Origin: Acidobacteriota bacterium
Lineage (GTDB): Bacteria; Acidobacteriota; Terriglobia; Bryobacterales; Bryobacteraceae
Assembly: GCA_017304135.1 (NCBI GenBank)
Contig: JAFLBB010000018.1
Coordinates: 1-64,000, forward strand
DNA: 64,000 nt
Reading direction: 5' to 3'
The notes beneath the pieces were generated by a model, which was not told the DNA's origin, ran no database searches, and saw only the letters and a list, made by a program, of their open reading frames with translations. The first letter of the stretch is position 1; each line of letters starts with the position of its first letter. Below are positions 17,991 through 25,838 of this stretch, in pieces. The position numbers and the translations under genes are program-made.

Positions 17991-18907
17991 GGAACCTGGC
18001 GCTTCTCCCCCTCAGCCTCCTGCTCGCCGCGTGCGGCTACGTAGGCGATCCGCTGCCGCCCTCGCTGCACATTCCGCTGGCGGTGGCTGATTTGCGGGCC
18101 GAGCAGAAGGTGGACCGCTTGGAAGTGCGCTTCACGCTGCCTGAGCTGACCACCGACAATGCCGGCATCAGGCGCTTTCAGGATGTCGAGTTGCGAGCCG
18201 GATCACCAGGCTCCGAGCGGCGCATCCCCGTAGCACAGACCGCGCCGGGGGCGGTGGAGGTGAGCGTACCGGTGGCCGAGTGGGGCGGAACGTCCGTGAG
18301 TTTCCGCGTTCGCAGCCAGGGCATTCGCGGGCGTTGGAGCGATTGGTCGGCGGCGGTGACCGTGGCCGTGGCGCAGCCGGTGTCCGCACCCTTGGTGAAG
18401 GCCGAGGCGACCACAGGGGGAGTGAAGCTCTCCTGGGAGGCTGCGGCGGGTGAGCAATATCTGGTGTTTCGCACCGCGGCCGGTGAAGCCACCGTTACGC
18501 AGATCGGCGAGTCGACCGGCGCCAGCTACTTGGATGCCACAGCCGTGTTCGATCAGACCTACACCTACCGGGTGCGCAGCGCGGGCAGCCCGCTTTCGCA
18601 ACCGGTGGAGATCACGCCTCGCGACACCTTCGCGCCGCCCGCCCCGGCGGGGCTTTCGGCCGTGGAGGCAACCGCGTCGGTCCAACTCAGTTGGAACCCT
18701 GTGGAGTCCGCCGACCTGGCCGCCTACCAGGTGTACCGCGCCGAGGGCGATGGCCCCTTTGTCCGCACCGGAGGCCGTCTCACCGCGCCCAGCTACACCG
18801 ACCGCGATCTCCGCCCCGGGGTCCGCCTGCGCTACCGGGTGACCGCTCTCGACGCCGCCGGCAACGAAAGCGAGCCATCGCAAACTGCCGTAGTTCCAAC
18901 GCCTTGA
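17987..18907 (+). CDS. Lipoprotein with fibronectin type III repeats
   Basis: 306 residues. The lipobox LLAAC (Cys16) follows a short hydrophobic leader, so the mature protein is membrane-anchored at [10 protein letters not shown]. About three beta-sandwich repeats follow (roughly 30-130, 135-210, 215-304); the last two have the fibronectin-III pattern (V-x-L-S-W, then Y-x-Y-R-V). The final repeat ends [17 protein letters not shown] similar gene often follows lysA or hslU in Acidobacteria as an uncharacterised lipoprotein. GTG start overlaps the hslU stop, so it is made with HslUV. Function unknown; a surface-binding or scaffold role is a guess. Confidence 0.82.
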   Translation: MRNLALLPLSLLLAACGYVGDPLPPSLHIPLAVADLRAEQKVDRLEVRFTLPELTTDNAGIRRFQDVELRAGSPGSERRIPVAQTAPGAVEVSVPVAEWGGTSVSFRVRSQGIRGRWSDWSAAVTVAVAQPVSAPLVKAEATTGGVKLSWEAAAGEQYLVFRTAAGEATVTQIGESTGASYLDATAVFDQTYTYRVRSAGSPLSQPVEITPRDTFAPPAPAGLSAVEATASVQLSWNPVESADLAAYQVYRAEGDGPFVRTGGRLTAPSYTDRDLRPGVRLRYRVTALDAAGNESEPSQTAVVPTP

Positions 18908-18958
18908 TATACTGTGAGGGTCCGTCCCTCTCGAGAAGCCAGCTCTGGAGCACCCACT

Positions 18959-19621
18959 ATGAAACTATTCCTCGACACCGCAAACCTCGACGAACTGCGC
19001 AAAGGCGCATCCTGGGGCATCGTCGACGGCGTCACCACCAATCCCTCCCTGATCGCCAAGGAAGGCGTTCCGCTGGAGCAGCAGATTGCCAAGATCTGCG
19101 AGATCGTAGACGGCGAGATCAGCGCCGAGGTCGTTTCGACCAAACATGAGGAGATGGTGGAGGAGGCCTACAAGCTTTCGCGCATCCACAAACATGTCGT
19201 TGTCAAGGTGCCGCTGACCCGCGACGGCATTCAGACCTGCGCCAAGCTCTCCAAGGAAGGCATCCGCTTCAACGTCACCCTATGCTTCTCGCCGGCCCAG
19301 GCGCTGCTGGCGGCCAAGGCCGGGGCCCACTTCGTCAGTCCCTTCGTGGGCCGCTTTGACGACATCGCCACCGAGGGCATGGAGTTGATCCGCCAGATCG
19401 TCAAGATCTATCACAACTACGGATTCAAAACGCAAGTTCTGGCCGCTTCGCTCCGCTCGCCGCTGCACGTCGCCCAGGCAGCGCTGGCGGGCTCTCATGT
19501 CGGCACGCTGCCGTTTAAGGTGCTCGACCAGATGTTCAACCATCCGCTCACCGACCGCGGCCTGGAGCAGTTCCTCAAGGACTACGCCAAGGCCTTCGAT
19601 ACCGCTCCGGTGAGCCGCTAG
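18959..19621 (+). CDS. tal: Transaldolase, small TalC/FSA-type
   Basis: 220 residues of a class I aldolase barrel. It begins [16 protein letters not shown] and has the signature [15 protein letters not shown], the Schiff-base lysine Lys83 in [28 protein letters not shown] and FVSPFVGR. The family includes both true transaldolases and fructose-6-phosphate aldolases; the non-oxidative pentose-phosphate role is more likely here but cannot be proven by sequence reading. The ATG at 18959 has CTGGAG upstream; an in-frame codon at 18914 would add an unconserved 15 residues. Lies 51 bases after the lipoprotein gene. Confidence 0.94.
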   Translation: MKLFLDTANLDELRKGASWGIVDGVTTNPSLIAKEGVPLEQQIAKICEIVDGEISAEVVSTKHEEMVEEAYKLSRIHKHVVVKVPLTRDGIQTCAKLSKEGIRFNVTLCFSPAQALLAAKAGAHFVSPFVGRFDDIATEGMELIRQIVKIYHNYGFKTQVLAASLRSPLHVAQAALAGSHVGTLPFKVLDQMFNHPLTDRGLEQFLKDYAKAFDTAPVSR

Positions 19622-19654
19622 TCTGGCACGCAGGCGGAGAATCGAAATCGAGGC

Positions 19655-20095
19655 ATGATGACCCCATTCGAGCGCCTGGCGCTGCTCGCCGTGGTCGCTA
19701 TCGTCCTCGTTGCCGCCGCCATCCAGATTCTGTTCAAACTGCGGTTGACGCCGCCTGAGAGGGAACGCCGCCGCCGCGCCATGATCAATCGCATTGGCCG
19801 CATGAGCGACGCCATGCTCACCGACATGCACGGCGATACCTTGTATTACCTCTATTCGGTCAACGGGGTCGACTACAACGCCTCACAAGACGTATCTGCC
19901 CTCCGTGACCGTGTGCCGGTTGAGCCGTCCCAGTTGATTGGCCACATTACGTTGAAATATGCGCCGCGGAATCCGGCCAACTCCATCGTCATCTGCGAGG
20001 AGTGGTCGGGCCTGCGTGTGCGAACCCAGGGCTCCGGGGCATCGCCCGTGCCTGTTTCCACCCACTCTGCATTGAAGGAGAACGAAATCGGATGA
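19655..20095 (+). CDS. Membrane-anchored protein of unknown function
   Basis: 146 residues: one N-terminal membrane helix (about 7-27), a basic stretch (PPERERRRRAM) that would stay in the cytoplasm, and a soluble beta-rich domain with DTLYYLYSVNGVDYNASQDV and LKYAPRNPANSIV. The latter resembles DUF3592-like domains, in which the protein asks about a value of a conversion interval, but the match is only by pattern. Its stop overlaps the start of the exported Dabb gene (ATGA), so the two proteins probably work together. Function not known. Confidence 0.7.
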   Translation: MMTPFERLALLAVVAIVLVAAAIQILFKLRLTPPERERRRRAMINRIGRMSDAMLTDMHGDTLYYLYSVNGVDYNASQDVSALRDRVPVEPSQLIGHITLKYAPRNPANSIVICEEWSGLRVRTQGSGASPVPVSTHSALKENEIG

Positions 20096-20484
20096 AGAAA
20101 CTGATGAACCTGAAAACCGTGCTCACAGCCGCCCTTGCTCTCACCCTGCTCGGCGCCGGCGCACTGATTGCCGCCAATAAGTATGGCAAGCCGACGTCAG
20201 TGATCCACGTGGTCACCGTGCGTTGGAAGGCCGAAGCCACCCCGGCGCAGATCGATGCCGCCATCGCTGGCGTCGAAAAGGTCGCCGCCAATTACCCCGG
20301 CATCAAGAACGTCTGGATCAAAACCCTCAAGGTCCAGGGCCAGGGGTACAAGAACGCCTTCGTGATGGAGTTCAAGTCCGAAGCTGACCTGAAGAATTAC
20401 ACCGACAGCGAAGCGCAGAAGGAGTGGTACAAGCTCTACCTGCCCATCCGCGACCAGTCCACGACCCACGACATTACGAACTAG
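20092..20484 (+). CDS. Exported Dabb (stress-responsive alpha/beta-barrel) domain protein
   Basis: 130 residues. A signal peptide or N-terminal anchor (about 1-28, KTVLTAALALTLLGAGALIAA) precedes a single Dabb domain: VIHVVTVRWKAEATPAQIDAA, then a FVMEFKSEADLKNYTDSEAQKEW block. Dabb domains form dimeric ferredoxin-like barrels; most described members are cytoplasmic, so the leader is unusual. The ATG at 20092 overlaps the previous stop. A strong bidirectional terminator follows 20 bases after the stop. Function unknown. Confidence 0.85.
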   Translation: MKKLMNLKTVLTAALALTLLGAGALIAANKYGKPTSVIHVVTVRWKAEATPAQIDAAIAGVEKVAANYPGIKNVWIKTLKVQGQGYKNAFVMEFKSEADLKNYTDSEAQKEWYKLYLPIRDQSTTHDITN

Positions 20485-20504
20485 GAACTGTCCCTCAGAA
20501 CAGA

Positions 20505-20542
20505 AAAGCGGGGTGAAGGTGTCTGGACCTTCACCCCGCTTT
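20505..20542. terminator. Bidirectional intrinsic terminator
   Basis: A perfect 16-bp stem, 20505-20520 with 20527-20542, around a six-base loop. It is flanked by a U-rich run on the plus strand (TTTCTATTCTT) and by TTTCTG on the minus strand. It ends the Dabb operon on one side and the cold-shock gene on the other. Confidence 0.85.
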
Positions 20543-20566
20543 CTATTCTTGACTCGACTGGGAGGA

Positions 20567-20770
20567 TTAAACCTTCTGGACGTTTTCGGCCTGCAGACCT
20601 TTCGGCCCCTGCTTCACTTCAAACTCCACTTCGATGCCGTTATCGAGCGTGCGATAACCTGACATCGCAATAGCGCTGAAATGCACGAACACATCCTCGC
20701 CGCTGGCGCGCTGGATAAAACCATAGCCTTTGGCGTTGTTGAACCACTTCACGATACCCTTTTCTCTCAC
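20567..20770 (-). CDS. Cold-shock protein (CspA family)
   Basis: 67 residues, a single OB-fold cold-shock domain. RNP1 is KGYGFI (14-19) and RNP2 is VFVHFS (27-32); the opening G-x-VKWFN is typical. It binds single-stranded RNA/DNA and melts mRNA structure. The start is a GTG with GGAGAAG upstream. About 75 bases separate it from an upstream stem-loop that probably ends the DUF4126 gene. The leader is too short to judge a cold-responsive structure. Confidence 0.97.
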   Translation of the reverse strand: MREKGIVKWFNNAKGYGFIQRASGEDVFVHFSAIAMSGYRTLDNGIEVEFEVKQGPKGLQAENVQKV

Positions 20771-20845
20771 AACTTCTTCTCCTGCACGATTGGATCGTCT
20801 TCGCGGCTGGTCGTTCGGCGGCTTTTTCCGGGTTTGAAAACGCGA

Positions 20846-20872
20846 AAAGCTACGGGCGTAACCCGTAGCTTT
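20846..20872 (-). terminator. Stem-loop terminator after the DUF4126 gene
   Basis: A perfect 11-bp stem, 20846-20856 with 20862-20872, five-base loop. On the minus strand it follows the DUF4126 stop by about 84 bases and runs into CTTTTCGCGTTTT, a broken U-tract. It also lies upstream of the cold-shock gene and could act in its leader. Confidence 0.55.
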
Positions 20873-20955
20873 CTTTCACCTTACAATCCAAGACCATGCG
20901 ACATCTTCAGTCCTTGCGGACTGAAGCAGAATTGTCTCAGAACTGCCCGAAGTGG

Positions 20956-21915
20956 TCAAGACATTTCTGCGGAATCTTGTAGCGGTAAACCTCTGGCGTT
21001 TTGGAAGGGAGGCCCAAATGGGGTGACTTGCCGCGACTCCCAACATTTTCGCCACTCCTTTGTCAGATAAAAGCTGGTCCCATCTGGCAGAAGGATCACC
21101 TCGGCGAACAGTCCCCGGCTCATGGTGGCCTGCCGCCACCCCTGGATATCGCACTTCCGGGTCCGAAACCAGCGCCTGTAGAAGAACGAGTCCCCGACCA
21201 GATAGCCCGAGACGAGGCGGGGCAGGCGGCCTTTTCGGGCAAATAAGCGGACGGGGATCCCCGTGCAGGCGCGCTCCAGCACCCACGCCGGGACGTCGGC
21301 GGCGCCGGCGTCGAACAGGAACGAGAAGACCCGCCCCAGGAAACAGGCCACGATGAACCGTAGAATTCGCGCCAGCACCGGCAGCATCCACAGCATCGCC
21401 AGCAGGAGCGCGCTCAGGACGGGCAGGGCGATGTGGGGATACTGGTAGGTGAAGAGCAACAGGGCGACGACTCCGAAATCCTCGGCCAGGCTGATGAGCG
21501 AGTGCGTGCCCGGCTCGGGTGCGGCATGGGCCAGCAGCCGCACCCCCATTTTCGTGGAGTGAGTTCCCAAGGCCACGGAGCCGGCGAACAGGACGGCGGC
21601 AATCTGGGCCAGCGGGCTCCACTGCGCCGCGGCCCCGAAGGCGAGCATGGCCGCGCCGACCGGCCGGATGAAGGTGTGCAGCCCATCCCAGAGCGGCGTG
21701 ACGAACGGCACCTTGTCGGCGACGAATTCGGCGACATAGAACGCCCCGGCCACGATCAGCACGGCGGGGTGGCTCACTACGGCTAACTCCGGCGGCAGGC
21801 CGGAGATGAGCCCATAGCGCAGGCCCAGCCCCAGCGTGAGGATGGCGGCATAGAGGTTGACGCCCGAAACGAGGGCGATCCCCAGGATCGCCGATAGCGC
21901 TTCTACTGATTTCAC
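20956..21915 (-). CDS. DUF4126 membrane protein
   Basis: 319 residues. The N-terminal 200 residues hold about five to six helices with small-residue-rich stretches (ILGIALVSGVNLYAAILTLGLGLR; FAGSVALGTHSTKMGVRLLAH) that match DUF4126. The remaining about 115 residues form a soluble tail with several Trp/Arg motifs (FFYRRWFRTRKCDIQGW, YLTKEWRKCW), longer than in the usual family member. Function unknown; DUF4126 proteins are thought to be transport or channel-like. Lies downstream of the GlsB-type gene, 16 bases apart, so the two may share a message. Confidence 0.83.
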   Translation of the reverse strand: MKSVEALSAILGIALVSGVNLYAAILTLGLGLRYGLISGLPPELAVVSHPAVLIVAGAFYVAEFVADKVPFVTPLWDGLHTFIRPVGAAMLAFGAAAQWSPLAQIAAVLFAGSVALGTHSTKMGVRLLAHAAPEPGTHSLISLAEDFGVVALLLFTYQYPHIALPVLSALLLAMLWMLPVLARILRFIVACFLGRVFSFLFDAGAADVPAWVLERACTGIPVRLFARKGRLPRLVSGYLVGDSFFYRRWFRTRKCDIQGWRQATMSRGLFAEVILLPDGTSFYLTKEWRKCWESRQVTPFGPPFQNARGLPLQDSAEMS

Positions 21916-21931
21916 TTGCTCACCCCCCTGC

Positions 21932-22183
21932 TCACTTCGGCTGCTTCATGCGCCGGCCGATCCACAAAATGAGGATCGCACCGATGGTGGCCATGATAAA
22001 TCCGGCCGGCTGGCCTTCTTCATACAGGCCGAGAAACCGGCCCAGGAAGCCTCCCACCACGGCCCCGGCGATGCCGAGAAGGACAGTGATCAGGCAGCCG
22101 TGTGAGTCCTTGCCCGGCATGAGGTACTTCGCCAGGGTTCCTACGATGGCTCCGAAAATGACCCAACCGATGATGCCGAACAT
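21932..22183 (-). CDS. GlsB/YeaQ/YmgE-family (transglycosylase-associated) membrane protein
   Basis: 83 residues, three hydrophobic helices with glycine repeats: IIGWVIFGAIVGTLAKYLMPG, LITVLLGIAGAVVGGFLGRFLG and FIMATIGAILILWIGRR. The family is small, stress-induced and found in the inner membrane; the name 'transglycosylase-associated' is historical. GAAGGAGG lies just before the ATG. It probably heads an operon with the DUF4126 gene. Confidence 0.93.
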   Translation of the reverse strand: MFGIIGWVIFGAIVGTLAKYLMPGKDSHGCLITVLLGIAGAVVGGFLGRFLGLYEEGQPAGFIMATIGAILILWIGRRMKQPK

Positions 22184-22225
22184 GCGGCCTCCTTCCCACT
22201 CTGAATAAGAAACGTACGCGGAGCG

Positions 22226-23302
22226 TCAGGGGTTCAGAAAACCCGCATCGGCGCCGAGCAAATGGGCGGCAAAGCGAAGTCCCTCAATCGTAACTCCATT
22301 CAGCGGAAGCCCCTCGGCCTTGTAGCGCACCTGAATGGCCGCCTCCATGCCGCCCGGCGCATACAGTTGATCGGCCCCGGCGCGCCGCCGGCTGGTGCGA
22401 ATCTCGCGCACCACCTCGTCGGCCCGTTCGCGGAAATGCATGGGGTCAGTAAAGGCGGCGATGTTGAGGGCGAGGAAGAAGTGGCCGTCAGCTCCCGCTT
22501 TGGGCCCGTCGGTCATGTTGCCGAGGCGGGTTCCATAGCTGGCCCCGGAAAGTAGGGTGGAGAGCATGCCGAACACAATGGCCAGGCCGGTGCCTTTGAA
22601 TTCGCCGATGGGCTGGAGGAGTCCGGCCAAAGCCTGAGCCGCATCCGTCGTCGGCTCGCCGTTTTCATCGAAGGCCCAGGTGGCCGGGATGGGTTCTCCC
22701 TTTTGCTGGAAGACGCGAATCTTACCGTGGGAGCTATAGCTGAAAGCGGCGTCCAGGACGACGGCGGCTTCCTCGCGGGTGGGAATGGCGACAGCCAGCG
22801 GGTTGATGCCGACGATCTTCTCCACGCCGCCCCAGGGAGCCATCGTGGGCAGGGCATTGGTGGCGCAGACGCCCACCATGCCGTGCCCGAGCGCTTCCAT
22901 GGCGTAGTAGAACATCGCCCCGCAGTGGTTGGATCCGCGCACAGCGGCGAAGGCCACACCAACCGCCGCCGCGCGCTCAATCGCCGCTCGCATCGCAAAC
23001 ATGGCCGCCACCTGGCCCATCGCATTGGAGCCATCCACCACCAGGGCCGCGCCGTTCTCACTCACCAACTCGGGCCGGCCAGCCGGGTCAACGCCCCCCG
23101 TGCGCAGCTTGGCCACATACTCGGGCACCCGCAGTACGCCGTGCGAGTGGACGCCGCGCTCATCGGCGGTAACCAGCGAATCGGCCACCAGCGCGGCATC
23201 CGCGCCGCTCATGCCACAGCGCTCAAACAGATCGGCGGTGAACACGCGCAGCGATCCGGCGTTGACACGCCGCTCGCGTTCCGTCCCGGGATACCAGCTC
23301 AT
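22226..23302 (-). CDS. Ldh-family malate/L-lactate-type dehydrogenase
   Basis: 358 residues of the type-2 malate/L-sulfolactate dehydrogenase family, which uses NAD(P) through a fold unlike Rossmann enzymes. Conserved: DERGVHSHGVLRVPEY, AVRGSNHCGAMFYY, TNALPTMAPWGG, GINPLAVAIPT and FKGTGLAIVFGMLSTLLSGA. Members oxidise 2-hydroxy acids such as malate, ureidoglycolate, sulfolactate or 2,3-diketogulonate. Its neighbour in divergent orientation is an SMP-30 lactonase, which points to sugar-acid breakdown. Substrate not resolved. Confidence 0.92.
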   Translation of the reverse strand: MSWYPGTERERRVNAGSLRVFTADLFERCGMSGADAALVADSLVTADERGVHSHGVLRVPEYVAKLRTGGVDPAGRPELVSENGAALVVDGSNAMGQVAAMFAMRAAIERAAAVGVAFAAVRGSNHCGAMFYYAMEALGHGMVGVCATNALPTMAPWGGVEKIVGINPLAVAIPTREEAAVVLDAAFSYSSHGKIRVFQQKGEPIPATWAFDENGEPTTDAAQALAGLLQPIGEFKGTGLAIVFGMLSTLLSGASYGTRLGNMTDGPKAGADGHFFLALNIAAFTDPMHFRERADEVVREIRTSRRRAGADQLYAPGGMEAAIQVRYKAEGLPLNGVTIEGLRFAAHLLGADAGFLNP

Positions 23303-23361
23303 GGCGGCCTAGCCTACCAGATCAACCGGGCCGCGACAGGAAGGCGCGCCAGCGGCCACGA

Positions 23362-23367
23362 TACAAT
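23362..23367 (+). promoter_or_regulatory. -10-like element close to the SMP-30 start
   Basis: TACAAT (5 of 6 to consensus) ends 9 bases before the ATG at 23376. No Shine-Dalgarno sequence lies between, so the message would have a leader of 0-2 bases. No -35 match is evident. Confidence 0.35.
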
Positions 23368-23375
23368 CTCAACCG

Positions 23376-24353
23376 ATGCTCTTCCACACCGAATCCCTCC
23401 CCGTCGAACTCACCCGCGCCGACGCAGCGCTGGACCGCATTGTCGCCTCATCGGCCACCATCGAGCGCCTTGGCCGCGGCTTTATCTTCACCGAAGGCCC
23501 CATCTGGAGGCCCCGCGATAACGACCTCATCTTCAGCGACATCCCCGCCAACTCGGCCTTCCGCTGGCGCCCCGTCTCCGCCAACGGTTCGAAAACCGGC
23601 GATATCGAGCTCTTCCGCAAGCCCAGCGGCTACTGGAACACCGACCTGCCGCCTGGCGCCTTCCTTGGCTCCAACGGTATGACGCTGGACGGCAACCACC
23701 GGCTCGTGATCTGCGAACACTCCTCGGGCCGAGTGACACGCCTCGAGCACGACCTTTCGTTGACTGTACTTGCCGCCACCTATGACGGCAAGCGGCTCAA
23801 TTCCCCCAACGATTGCGTCCACCATTCCAGCGGCGACCTCTACTTCACGGATCCCCCCTATGGCTTCGTGGGCATGGACGATGACCCCAAGAAGGAGCTC
23901 GATTTCTGCGGTGTCTACCGCATCCGGCAGGGTAAGTTGCAGCTACTTTTCAAAGACCCGGCCGTGAAGCGGCCCAACGGTCTCGCCTTTTCGCCGGACG
24001 AGAAGGTGATGTACCTTTCCAACTCCGATCCGGAGCGGAAAATCTGGATGCGGTTCGATGTGGGGGACGACGGGACACTCACCAACGGCAGTGTGTTCGC
24101 CGACGTGACCGCGCAGACCGCCGGCGGATTGCCGGATGGCATGAAGATCGACAAGGAAGGGACGCTCTACTGCACAGGGCCGAACGGAGTGTGGGTGTTC
24201 GCCCCTTCAGGCAAACACCTCGGCACAATTCACTTCCCCGAGGTCCCAGCCAACCTCCACTGGGGCGATGCCGATGCGCGGATGCTGTACGTCACCGCGC
24301 GCACGGGCCTCTACCGGATCCACCTCGGCGTTCCGGGCATTCGTCCCGAATAG
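23376..24353 (+). CDS. SMP-30/gluconolactonase-family lactonase
   Basis: 325 residues, a six-bladed beta-propeller. Ca2+-site residues are seen in FTEGPIWRPRDNDLIFSDI (Glu), in LNSPNDCVHHSSGDLYFTDPPYGF (Asn-Asp) and in LPDGMKIDKEGTLYCTGPNGVWVF (Asp). These enzymes hydrolyse sugar lactones such as gluconolactone. The protein has no signal peptide. Together with the divergent Ldh-family dehydrogenase it suggests oxidation of a sugar to a lactone and then an acid. No ribosome site is seen; see the -10-like element at 23362. The 3' end overlaps an opposite-strand frame by 147 bases. Confidence 0.92.
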   Translation: MLFHTESLPVELTRADAALDRIVASSATIERLGRGFIFTEGPIWRPRDNDLIFSDIPANSAFRWRPVSANGSKTGDIELFRKPSGYWNTDLPPGAFLGSNGMTLDGNHRLVICEHSSGRVTRLEHDLSLTVLAATYDGKRLNSPNDCVHHSSGDLYFTDPPYGFVGMDDDPKKELDFCGVYRIRQGKLQLLFKDPAVKRPNGLAFSPDEKVMYLSNSDPERKIWMRFDVGDDGTLTNGSVFADVTAQTAGGLPDGMKIDKEGTLYCTGPNGVWVFAPSGKHLGTIHFPEVPANLHWGDADARMLYVTARTGLYRIHLGVPGIRPE

Positions 24354-25100
24354 GAAGGGCTGCCCCCAATAGAGGGCAGCCCGCCTAACCGGCGGGGACA
24401 TTGTGGGGTGTGGGTTGTTGGGTCTGTCCTTCGCCGGTACTCCATCAAAGACGAAGGAAGGGGGGCGGTAGTTCCCTTCCCGGCGATATTCGTATCGAGA
24501 AATTTCGATCGCCAACCCCCAACCGATCGCCGCCAGGAAGGCGAGGCCCCAGACGAGCACCGGGCGCACGGCACCCCAGTCCCGCTTCGCGGCCGGGTGT
24601 TCAAAGAAGCTCCCCACCGGTAAAGCCGGGCGAGATGGACTCGACATGGCTTCCTGCAACGCCGCCAATCGTTCCCGCGCCGCCTGCTCTCTTCTGTGGC
24701 GCATGGGAAGCAGAATCCGCCTGCCGTTGACGAGCTTCACCCCAATTCGCCAGGTACTTCCTTCCTTGGCCACATGGATGCGGTCGAGCGTGAGCTTCTC
24801 AATCTCCTCCATCCGGAGGTCTCGGGACTTCGCTGCGCAGGGCAGCGGCCCGTAAGTGACCCGGATGCCGCTCGCGTCGGCCTCCATGTGCGACTGTTCC
24901 AACAGCATCACCAGCGAGCCGTAGAACCACAGCCCGACGAACGGAGAGCCCGCCAGGATGCCGCGCAGGTCCGGCTCCCCATCATTCCATCCCAGCATGG
25001 CCATGATGGCGGCGTAGGCGATGGCGAGCAGCATCAGGGGGATGGAGGCGAGCCGCGGAAGGATGCGCGAGGTGATGCGCAACCCGGGTTGCGGGTTCAT
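24207..25100 (-). CDS. Two-helix membrane protein with a PH-like domain
   Basis: 297 residues from the ATG at 25100. Two N-terminal hydrophobic helices (about 17-36 and 46-67) are followed by a region like bacterial pleckstrin-homology domains (MEADASGIRVTYG, IEKLTLDRIHVAKEGSTWRIGVKLVNGRRI) and a third helix (VLVWGLAFLAAIGWGLAIEI). The last about 50 residues are coded antisense to the SMP-30 gene and through its stem-loop. They look unlike a domain, so the conserved protein may effectively end near residue 245. The start overlaps the stop of the upstream TrmJ-like gene. Function unknown. Confidence 0.65.
   Translation of the reverse strand: MNPQPGLRITSRILPRLASIPLMLLAIAYAAIMAMLGWNDGEPDLRGILAGSPFVGLWFYGSLVMLLEQSHMEADASGIRVTYGPLPCAAKSRDLRMEEIEKLTLDRIHVAKEGSTWRIGVKLVNGRRILLPMRHRREQAARERLAALQEAMSSPSRPALPVGSFFEHPAAKRDWGAVRPVLVWGLAFLAAIGWGLAIEISRYEYRREGNYRPPSFVFDGVPAKDRPNNPHPTMSPPVRRAALYWGQPFLFGTNARNAEVDPVEARARGDVQHPRIGIAPVEVGWDLGEVNCAEVFA
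24357..24382. terminator. Stem-loop between the convergent SMP-30 and PH-like genes
   Basis: 24357-24365 pairs perfectly with 24374-24382 (9 bp, mostly G/C) with an eight-base loop, 4 bases after the SMP-30 stop. No U-tract follows. It lies within the reading frame of the opposite-strand PH-like gene. Confidence 0.5.
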
Positions 25101-25831
25101 TCGCCGCGATCCACCTTCCAACTGATCTGCCGCAACATGCCCAGCCACATCGCCGCGTCCTTGTCCGACAACCCCAGCCGCCGCACCATCCGCCGCACCT
25201 TCAATTCCGTCGAGGCGGCGGTCTTGGGGTTCGTGTATCCGCTGCGCGCCAGGATGGCACTGAACTGCGAGGCGATGCGGTCAACAGCCTCTCCCTCGGC
25301 GGCATGGATCGTCTTGGCTTTGCGGTCGGGGGCGCGCCCGTCGCGGACCAGTTCATAGAGGCAGACGGCGACGGCCTGGCCGAGGTTCATCGACTCGTGC
25401 TCAGCCCGGGTGGGGATGCGCATCAGCCAGTGGCAGTAGCTGAGGTCGTCGTTGGAAAGGCCAAATTTCTCGCTGCCAAAAAGCAGGGCGACACCACGGC
25501 CGCCCTCGGCGAGATGCCGCTTCATCAGGCGGGCGCCACGCTCCAGCCGGCGAAGAGGAGTTTGCGGGTCGCGATGGCCGAGTGAGGCGGTCCCGACCAC
25601 GAGCGAACAATCGGCCACCGCGTCGGCCACGCTTGGGAATTCGCGCGCCGAGGCCATCAGGGCGGAGGCGCCAACGGCGGAGCGGGCTTCGCGGAAGGCG
25701 ACATCGTAGGCGTTCACCAGGCGCAGGTCGGCGAAGCCGAAGTTAGACATGGCGCGCGCCGCGGCCCCGATGTTGAGCGGGTTCCGCGGCGCGACGAGAA
25801 TGACTTTGAGTTGTCCGTTGCCGGGTGTGAT
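25097..25831 (-). CDS. TrmJ-type tRNA/rRNA 2'-O-methyltransferase (SPOUT family)
   Basis: A trefoil-knot SPOUT methyltransferase: LKVILVAPRNPLNIGAAARAM, FADLRLVNAYD, SLVVGTASLG, ALLFGSEKFGLSNDDL and NLGQAVAVCLYEL match the TrmJ/TrmH core, and the C-terminal 60 residues match the TrmJ extension. TrmJ methylates the ribose of nucleotide 32 in the tRNA anticodon loop. The first ATG (25750, MSNFGF) is too late, because the conserved first strand is coded upstream to at least 25804. Upstream, before an in-frame TGA, no ATG/GTG/TTG exists; the ATC at 25831 is the best near-cognate start. 8 bases follow the korB stop. Confidence 0.88.
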   Translation of the reverse strand: MTPGNGQLKVILVAPRNPLNIGAAARAMSNFGFADLRLVNAYDVAFREARSAVGASALMASAREFPSVADAVADCSLVVGTASLGHRDPQTPLRRLERGARLMKRHLAEGGRGVALLFGSEKFGLSNDDLSYCHWLMRIPTRAEHESMNLGQAVAVCLYELVRDGRAPDRKAKTIHAAEGEAVDRIASQFSAILARSGYTNPKTAASTELKVRRMVRRLGLSDKDAAMWLGMLRQISWKVDRGE

Positions 25832-25838
25832 AGGAGCC

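Noticed and set aside
24207..25100. PH-like membrane gene as a pseudogene
   Set aside because: The frame is intact over the conserved part and no internal stop is present; only the tail is doubtful.
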